This document shows positions 11,056 to 20,200 of a stretch of DNA of 64,000 nucleotides, one piece after another (within the stretch, counting starts at the first letter, position 1; every line of letters begins with the position of its first letter). Origin of the DNA: Struthio camelus. Its lineage: Eukaryota > Chordata > Aves > Struthioniformes > Struthionidae. The DNA is taken from contig NC_090945.1 of NCBI RefSeq assembly GCF_040807025.1, positions 51,151,588 through 51,215,587 on the forward strand, written 5' to 3'. Under the pieces are notes generated by a model that saw only the letters and a program-made list of their open reading frames with translations, was not told where the DNA came from and searched no databases. The translations under genes and the position numbers were made by a program.

Positions 11056-11061
11056 TTTAAT
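11056..11061 (-). terminator. CENPU: Candidate CENPU polyadenylation signal ATTAAA
   Basis: ATTAAA on the minus strand, 58 nt after the stop codon. It is a common variant signal and would give a 3' UTR of about 80 nt. Canonical AATAAA on this strand occurs only further on, at 10756-10751 and 10703-10698, inside the PRIMPOL 3' UTR. Confidence 0.4.
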
Positions 11062-11118
11062 CACTGTCCATTCTAATAACTGTTCCTAATTAATTTCAGA
11101 AAGTCCATTAAAAAGCAC

Positions 11119-11256
11119 TTAATGTTTCTTTGGTAACTTTGCTCTTTGTACGTTCAGTGCCTCTTGCAATCTTGTATTAATGTTCTTGAAGTGCCTTTCC
11201 ATTGCTACAATTCTCCGTGATTCCACCAGAAGAGCAGGAAGGCTGGACATTCCATA
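11119..11256 (-). CDS. CENPU: CENPU last coding exon
   Basis: Acceptor TTTCCTTACAACAG; reads YGMSSLPALLVESRRIVAME, RHFKNINTRLQEAL, and ends KLPKKH then TAA at 11121-11119. SSLPALL and the HFKNIN segment match the human C-terminus (SSLPALL, HLRNIN). Confidence 0.95.
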   Translation of the reverse strand, partial: YGMSSLPALLVESRRIVAMERHFKNINTRLQEALNVQRAKLPKKH

Positions 11257-14200
11257 CTGTTGTAAGGAAATAAAGTTACAAGACAAAGTTTTTAACTATT
11301 GGAAAATAAACATTTCTATATCTGCTTTTATTTTTCTGCTATCTGAAATGATGCACTGTGACTTTTAAAAGTGAAAAAAAGTCAAGTTTAGTAGAGAGTC
11401 TCCTGAAGTGGAAGAATTTTCATTAGGCAAGGCAGGCATGTCAACAGAAAGTATCACACCATGTCATGAGTACAGCCACCGTAAAAGGGGAAGAAGTTCC
11501 AGATCTATATAAGAAATTAATCTAATGATAAAATGTAACTATTGGTCTTGCTGAGCATTAAACACATTGCAGAACAAATATGCAAGTACCAGAGCTGTCC
11601 CTGCCTTTGAACACCAATAAAGTGACTTGTTTCTTACAGCTAATCTTCAATTTCTGTAAAAAGTGTCATACTTGAGGATGATGGTTATGTTCCTATGTCC
11701 TTTCAATTCCTGGACATAGACATAAAGGTTTCAGAAATCTCTCTGAAATAATTTGGTTTCTAACATGAGCCAAAAGTGAATGAGTCACTGCCATACACCT
11801 AGCACAGTGATTCTCAAATTGCTTCCACACAAATATATTAAATAAATAGTGATATTTCGTTAACTATTAACAGAAGTGCGTGTCAATCCATTAAAAAAAA
11901 GGGGGTGGGGGGAGGAGGAGGGTTTGATCCAGAACAGTTTGGAAACACATGCAGAATTTTTACTTACTACCACTTTTTCTGTAGGGTTTTCTTCTCTGTA
12001 ATCCAAACAGTCTTGCTGTAGCTCTTTTAAATCAGTAAGGAATTGAGCTGCATGCCTCAGGGAAGATTTCCTCTCCTGTAACTGAGCATATTCTCTTTGC
12101 AGCTGTTTCAGTTGTGGTTCAGTTCTGAAAAGATCAATGCTTTGATGACCATATTTGAGCATTTACTTCATGAATTACTGTGAACATACTTCCTCTGAAG
12201 AAGACTTAAGAGGGTGGTCAGAAATGTTAAGCATACGTTAGTAAGACAAACTGGTTTTCCCACATCTCACTGAGTCTAACAGTATCTCCAGTCACTCAGG
12301 ATTTTGCCTGTGAAGTTCTTCTTAAATACCTGATAATCTGCTTCTGCATATGTTTGTTTGTAAGCTGAGCTGTTCAGTACTTATCGTAACGCATATTCAG
12401 AATCTCTAAACTAGATACTCCTCTGCCTAAATAAGCTGAAGCGCTCAATCCATCAGGTTGTGTTCAGACCATGATTAGCATAGCACAAAACTGTACAGCA
12501 ACAGCTATTTTCACTTAATAGTGTGGCCACAGAAAAGCTTTCTTAAAAGAATGATCAAATAGTTAAAGCACAACATATGAGAAAAGTGAAGACAGCTTGC
12601 AGCATGAGGTGGTTCAAATCCATACTCCTGAGGGATACCTTTAATTACTCCTTCTAGTGAAGTTGGTCCATAGTACTGCAAAGACATCAAGATTCACATG
12701 GCAAAAGAGAAAGAACTTCACATGCCTTCAAGGATCCAAATCCATGCTTCCCTACAGAGTTAGTATGTATGCGATACGCAGCTTCAATACAAAGCTTGTC
12801 ACTAGAACCGAACTGGATTTGGGGACGAAAAAACTTCTTCACTGTGAGGGTGACAGAGCATTGGAACAGGTTGCCCAGAGAGGTAGTGGAGTCTCCTTCG
12901 CTGGAGATATTCAAAAGCCGTCTGGATGTGATCCTGGGCAATATGCTCTAGGTGACCCTGCTTGAGCAGGGAGGTTGGACTAGATGATCTCCAGAGGCCC
13001 CTTCCAACCTAAACGATTATGTGATTCTGTGACTAGTTCTTCCAAGGAACATTTTTTTCTAAGTTTCTGTGTTTTGTATCTTAACGATACTTAAGATTAG
13101 TGCCAAGTTCAAGAAGGGGAATCATATGGCTTAGTGAGATACCATGTATCCAAAGGTATCCCTGCCATACTGCAAAGAAGTGAAAGACGTTCTCCCACCC
13201 ACAAGAACAAAACTCACCCCAGTACCGTTGTAACTTCTGACTCATCACTTTGGCAATTTCAATTAATGTCATTAGTGTTTTTCTTACGAACATAATCATC
13301 TAAAATACAAACCCAATAGTGAAGGTAAAATACAAACCCAAGATAAGCGAATAGAGCTTGTGAAAATGACTATACCTAAGCAACTGAACAATTGAAAGGA
13401 AAGGTTATTCTGAGCTACTGATAATACAGAAAGTGATACAGAGAAACAGGACTACAGAGTTTCAAAGTAAAATAAGAGAACAAAAGTTATTGAGTTTTAA
13501 AATACCAGACTCCTCGAGTTCTTCAGGCTATTATCACACATTTTTAGAAACATACCCCATTAACTCTTCTCTGACTTGCAACAGTCGCTGCCTTTTCTTT
13601 TTGATGTCCGTTATCACCTGTAACAATTAGCGAGAAAAGTGTTTGAAAACTTTCTAGAACTTCAAAAGCAAACAAACGTCATTGGCTTTTTTTTCTTTTG
13701 TGTTTTATGCTTCTGATTCTACGTATGGAAGATTCCAAGATACCAGGCTTTATAAACTACTGTATTTAAAACAGCTAAAATAATAATTTCAAAGAGCTTT
13801 ACAGTGTCAAAACTCTTATCTCCATCCACAGCTCTCTCAAGGACCACTGGCTTTACAAGTATACAAAAGGAGTTTGTGGCTTTTTGAGTGCAAACATGCT
13901 AACTCCAGCAGGTTTTCTGGGTTTTTTTAAGAATGCATACTAATATGAATGTATGTTCAATAGGATTCCATAACTAAGGAACTAAGTAAAGCTAAGTCTT
14001 CTTTGATACGATATCCAATTTTTTTTAACATCTTGCTATAAATTTAAATTTAGCAACTGTAAATCTGAGTTGCTAGTGTAAAACAAATGTGTAAGAGGGG
14101 CAAAACAAGGATAACTCTCGGTTAATGCTAAATGCATATTAAAATGAGAATGCTAAATGCATATTAAAATTTTCATTTTAATGAAAGAGTACACTCTTTC

Positions 14201-17200
14201 ATTCTAAGGGTAACTTACCTTACTACCTCAAATTAACAAGACTTTTAGGACTTTACCTTTGGCCTATCAAATGCTACCTCCCAGAGTAAGCTCTCAGTTG
14301 ACTTCACTTGTTTACTGAAGAGAGAGTGTGCTGTATGTGGTTACTGAATAGGTTAAAATTGCGTAATAATCTAAAAAAAAACCGTACATTCAAGAAATAA
14401 AGTAGAAACTTCAATCTTATATGTTTGGTCCAATTGTTCTTTCATGCTTCTAATTACAACAGAGTCTGAAGGCTCTTCACAGACTTACATTTGGAAAGGG
14501 ACCTCTGGAGATCATCTGTTCCAACACCAGGCTGCCCAGGACCATGTCCAGTTGAATTTGAGTATCTCCAAGGATGGAGACTCCACAGCCTCTCTGGGCA
14601 CTTCAGGAAGATCTCTGGCCAACTCCCTCAAGACAGACCAAGCATACCTAAACCATATTTCCAGCAGAAACACCTAACCTGCTCTTAAGCATCTGCACTG
14701 AGGGACATTCACCACTTTTCTGATTAAGCCCCTGCAGTGCTTTTCTGCTCTTGCACTAGTTCCTCCTACTGCCTAGATCTCCCTTGTTGCATTTTAAGTC
14801 AATTAATACTTGCTCCGAATGAGCTGCAACTCTTTATCGCCTTCCTCTATGTAAAAATATTTCATATATTTAAGCAATTTATTTCCTTTAGCCTTCTTCT
14901 TTCAACTAAACAATCCAGTTCTTTCCTCACAGGTTGTAAGTTCTAGACTTCCAACCACCTTTGCTGCTCTTTTCTGGACTTTCCTATGTTCGTTTATGTT
15001 TCTTGAAAGTTAGCTCCCAATAGTAATTGACTCTCCAGAGGCCTCACCAGCGCTTACTGAAAGAGGAGTCGTTCGTGTGCCTACACGTCCTGATGTGTTT
15101 TCTTTTTATATCAGTATAACAGTGATTTATACATAGTTTGTGGTCTATCATATTCCCTCAGAATCTTTGCAAAAAACTCTGGTGGTGCTCTGCCCTTTAC
15201 TCGTGCAACTTATCGCTTAGCACAGTGCACTGGTCTGATGAATTGTTTTATTAGTCACCTTAAAGTTTTAACAACTCACCTCTGTATGCTGTACATTCAC
15301 TCTAGTGATAGCACATCTTTCAAATATGTATTTACCTTAGCATTTTTTCTCTTCGTATTCTTTAATTCCTGGACTTCTGTTATCTATAGAGAAAAAGAAA
15401 CATCACAGATGGACTGCAGACGCCCATTTCTCTATCCTCCTAAAAACCTGGCTGCAAGAATTACTTTGGAATAATACGAAAAGCCACCTAAAAAACTCTG
15501 GTTCAATCACAAGCTTATCAATTGTGTATCAATTCTTTCCCCTCTCTCCATGCCAGAGGAAGTCTGTTAACAAAATGAGTCACCTTGCACCAGCTAGTGC
15601 AAGTAATACTCTCTAGCTTATCTCTTCCTTAACTTTACATATAATGTATAAAACTAGTCATTCTAAAACTTGTTTTAATAAATCATTTAAAACAGAACTA
15701 CAGTTTTAGAATCTACCTATTTTACTTATGGCAGCTCCTACAGAGTTGAATTCCTACAAAATTTCTTTAACTTATTGTGATGAGCTGAGAAGAATTCTTT
15801 GTCTTCCCAGCTGGGCCTTTTACATTTAGGTCTGAACTGTTATCTAGGACAGATTATTCTCCATGACCCATATGCTAGAGGCCTCTTGAAAGAGTCCTGC
15901 AGTCAGGCTACTACACACAAGAGTGGCTGAGATGTAATACAGGGTGAATACTCAACCTCTGAAAAATCCAACCCATGAGCTTTTAAAGCAATGCTTTACA
16001 TAGCTGTTCACTTATTCACATTACGCAAATCTCCAATTTTACTGCACAGTGCTTTCAATATGACAAACACTTCAAGATTATTGGATAGTTCCCTGTTCTC
16101 AAACACTGAAAACTTTGCAACGTACTTGCATGATAGCACTGTTTTGTCTAAATGCAATTCTCATGAAAGTCAGCACAGAGGCAGCAAGTCATTATCCACA
16201 CACAACTAATTGTGCTTTTTAACTGTTTAACCTGACAAGTGATACAAATTTTGAAGTATTCTAAAATGCACATGCATGTAAAGGACAATAAAAAAGCATA
16301 GGCATTCAACCACAATGTAATATGCAGCCCTATAATCACTGCCACAAAATTGTTCTTATTAACTGTGTACTTACAAGATCAGTGATTTGGTCCTTGAAAC
16401 CGGAACAGAAGCCATCGATAGCTTTTCTGCAAATCTTAGAGTCTACTCTTTGTCTGGAGAAGTTAAGAGGGATAAAACAAACCCATGTGGTTTAGTAAAG
16501 GAGAAATCTTCTGAAAACATTCCTTTGAGTAACAATATCAATAAAATCCAATGTTAAGTCTTCAGCAGAGCAGGCAACTGCAGCTCTTTTAAGTACTAGC
16601 AATAACCTAATTTCTCTACTGGGAAATATCAGTTGAGATATGTTGTTCTCACATTTAGAAAAACATCAAATCCTCGGAGACCAGCTCCCTAAGATCACAT
16701 GTTAAAAAGCATTCGCATCACAGAAATCTGACTATCATTAAAATAACAACAGACTATCACTACTCAATATGTCACTTCCTAAATGACAAGCCACTAGCAA
16801 AAAGGCATTTATTTTGTTTCAAAAACTGAATACTCAGCCACAGAATATTTACTTGTAATCTGCTGCTATCTTCTCAAATTCAGCAAGAACAACATCCAGT
16901 TCTGTAATATCTTTAGGAAATCTCTTCAGCCCTTTGGGACACCAAACCTGTACAGAACCTGGGCTATCATCAACTATAATAACAGAATAAACAAACACAT
17001 TACACAATGCAGGTACATGTTCTAAACTAATAGAAAAATTATGTGCCCATTATTAAAATAACTTTTTAAAACTTTTCATCATGTACAATTTATTTCTCAA
17101 TTTTTCACCACTTCAGTAAGAAAGTCTAGGAGTATTTCACTACACTAACTGATAAAGAACATAGTATACTTCAGATTTTAGCTGTTTGCCCTGTAAAGGC

Positions 17201-20200
17201 TATCAGCCTGAGTTTGGGCAACCTGCTTTACTCAAAGGAATCATGAGTAGTAGGAATCACGAGTAGTATACTACACCTGTACAAATTTCACATTAATACC
17301 ATATACGCTTCAAAAAAGCTACATAGCAAATGTTTCTTTAAATTTTGCAATAAAATTAATTAATTTCACAAAAAGTTAAAACATATTTCTTCACACATGC
17401 CCAGAGGGAAAGCTGGGTACTTGAATGTAACAGGGCAAAATCCAAACAAAGCAAGAGGACATCTGAAAAAGAGTTTCTCCTTCTCCCAAAAGGCCACAGC
17501 TGAAGCTCTGTATCTCAGAGGTCTTTAGTGTTAGCTGCTGCATCTACTTAGTAAGGCAGATGCACACCTTGGAGTGTCCTGGGGGCTCCAGTCACCCAGG
17601 CTAAGGGACATACTGGAGTATATTACTGCTCTGTACCCATGAACCCAAATTTCCTTTCAGAGGAGGCCAGGCTGTATGTAAGAGAGAACACATGCCTTGG
17701 CCTTACCCCACCAGGGGGGCAACAGGCAAGGCCAGGGATGCAAACCACAGGCATCAGAACTCTACGGCACACTAGCCCCTCAATTAACCACCACTAACAG
17801 GTGTCAAAACCCAAAATAGTACTGAAACCTCCCATTTCTAGAAGCAGTATGCTGCTGCCTACCAGAAACTGAAACCACTGACTTCTGCAAAAGTATTCAT
17901 CATTAATGACCAAAAGCTACACAGAAGTTATGAAAAGTCCAATTTACCACAAGGAACTAACGCACTCTTCTCTGAAGGCCGCTTCTTCCTTTTCTCTAGG
18001 AGTTCAGTAGTATTCTGAGCCTTCTGTGACATAAAATGCAGGTTAACTTTAAAAAATAAGAATTAGTTTCACTCATCTAAAATTTTGAAAGACGGCAGTT
18101 AGGTAGAAGTAGGAACAACACGAACAAAATTTTAGTAACGTTTGCTTAGACCTATTTCAACAGAATCGCAGCACAGTGATTACATCGCCAAGGGGCAGCA
18201 GCTGCCTGGCTGCACTGACCAACTGACATGTCAGCATTGATCACACAGGAGGAGGAACACCTTAAGGAGCATAATGCCTCTCAATTCAGCCTTCCTTTTA
18301 CCTTGCTCTGGCTAAAAAGCCACTCCTCTCTTCTCTTCCTCTCGTGCACACTACCGATTAAGGAACAATCAGATCCTGGAAGTATTTCTGTTATTGGAGA
18401 AATCTGTACTTGGAACAACTTTCACCTTTTGGACGTTCATCTTTTTCTTTTCACCCAGTTCACTGTTTGCTGAAGCACCATTCCTTGATGTCAACGCAGA
18501 TGGTAGCTTCGGTTTCATTACAGTGGTCTTGGACAGTCTCGATACCTAAGCGGAGAACAATTCCAAGCTAACATTAACATTTTTAAACAATTCTCAGCAG
18601 GAAACATTTTGTCTAATATGAGGATAAAAAGGTGTGATCACCCCCAGCATTAAGAGTTCTCTGATTAACAGCTCCTCCTTACCTTCTTCTTCACCTACAC
18701 CTGTCCTGATTCTTTCTCTACTTTGAGTACTTTCCAAGACACCAGCAGTAACTCTACAATAGTGCTGCATACCTGCAGTTTACTGATGAAAGACTAACAC
18801 TGTGTATTGAATTTTATGACATGAATTTCAACAATTTCAAAGAACTTCAACATATCAAAAAGAGGCTTTTATGCAAACTGCTGCCTAGGTTCTTATATCA
18901 CGGGCCTACTTTCTGAAGTTTGCAGATCAGTGCTCTTTCTCTGTACGTCTGCAAGCTAAGCAGGCCGAAAACATTTTACAGTACTTACAGTCTTAAGCGT
19001 GGTAAAAACACTCAGATGAAAAAACACCAGTTTTGAATAACTCCAACATATATTCAAAATTAATCGTATCAATTAAAAATTCAATCATCTCATAAATATG
19101 TTCTAACTTCAATACTGAACAAGTACTAGGAATTTATACTCCGTTTAGTGTTTCATTCTTTAAGAACATACATTCCAGATATAAATATACTTATTTGAAA
19201 GAAAAAAAGAACACATTCCACTATAAGCAAGCGAATGGACTGCAGGACCCAGAACAGCTGGTTATTATATTCCCTGCTGGCATGCCAGCCTAGCTTTAAG
19301 CGTTTTACTCAATACTTAGCCATCTCACAGGAATACTTTGAGGAGTAGTTATTCAGGATACAATCAAGACTAAGTACTAAGGAAATGCTAAGAAATAAAT
19401 AAAAGGTCTTCCGCTCTCCCCCACATCTAATGCAAGGGAGGCATGAACTAAGTTAAAACTAAATTGACTGATACGCTCACGCGACTTTTTTCAATACCAT
19501 ATTCTCCTTAAGGGGTTCATCTTCAGAATCACCTGTCTTGAATTTGTAAATATCATCTTCAGACATTTTCAAGTGATGCGTTCTTTTACTAGAGAAAAAA
19601 ATTGACATGTAAACCTATTACACACCTAGAAAGAATGGTCTTCAACCATATAAACAACAAAATCCTAGGTTCTAGGGAAGACTAGCGTACTGCTGTGTCA
19701 GAGTCAGTTTGTGGCTCCTAAATCAACCACATAAAAAGCTGCAAAGGGCATATAAAGGGAATAGAATCTTTATCCCTCACCAGCAACCCTTTGAACAATT
19801 TAGAAAGCCAGTACTAACTGAGCACTAAGACAGCCATGTTGTTTAGAGTTGAAACTTAGAAACAGGGTCAAAATTACTATATAGGGGACTTTAGGAGGAA
19901 CGCAGAAAGCTTCCTTGGGGTGTGTAGCAGGGGAGAAACATCTTCATACAAGCATTATTGTTGTCTTGTTACTTCATTCAGGTAAAAATTACTTCAGATT
20001 TAAGCCAGTCTGTTTTAATACATACAAAGCATTAAAAACCTTGAATTAAAAGGCAATTTTTTAAACCAATTAAACTATATCTAACAAAGTAAATTAGTTT
20101 ATCTATTTTTCAATATTTTCTACTTTTAAACCTTAAAGACACCAGCATTCAGAGGACTAAGTAATACCTCATAAAGGTTTTTTTAAATCCTTTCACTAGA

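Larger units (their letters stand above)
13618..15335 (-). other. CENPU intron with CR1-like sequence
   Basis: 1.7-kb intron containing the tandem/inverted repeat cluster at 14124-14203 and the diverged CR1 fragment; nothing else recognised. Confidence 0.7.

Noticed and set aside
14444..14688. Plus-strand open frames of 65-77 codons
   Set aside because: Reverse-orientation CR1-like sequence; not a gene.
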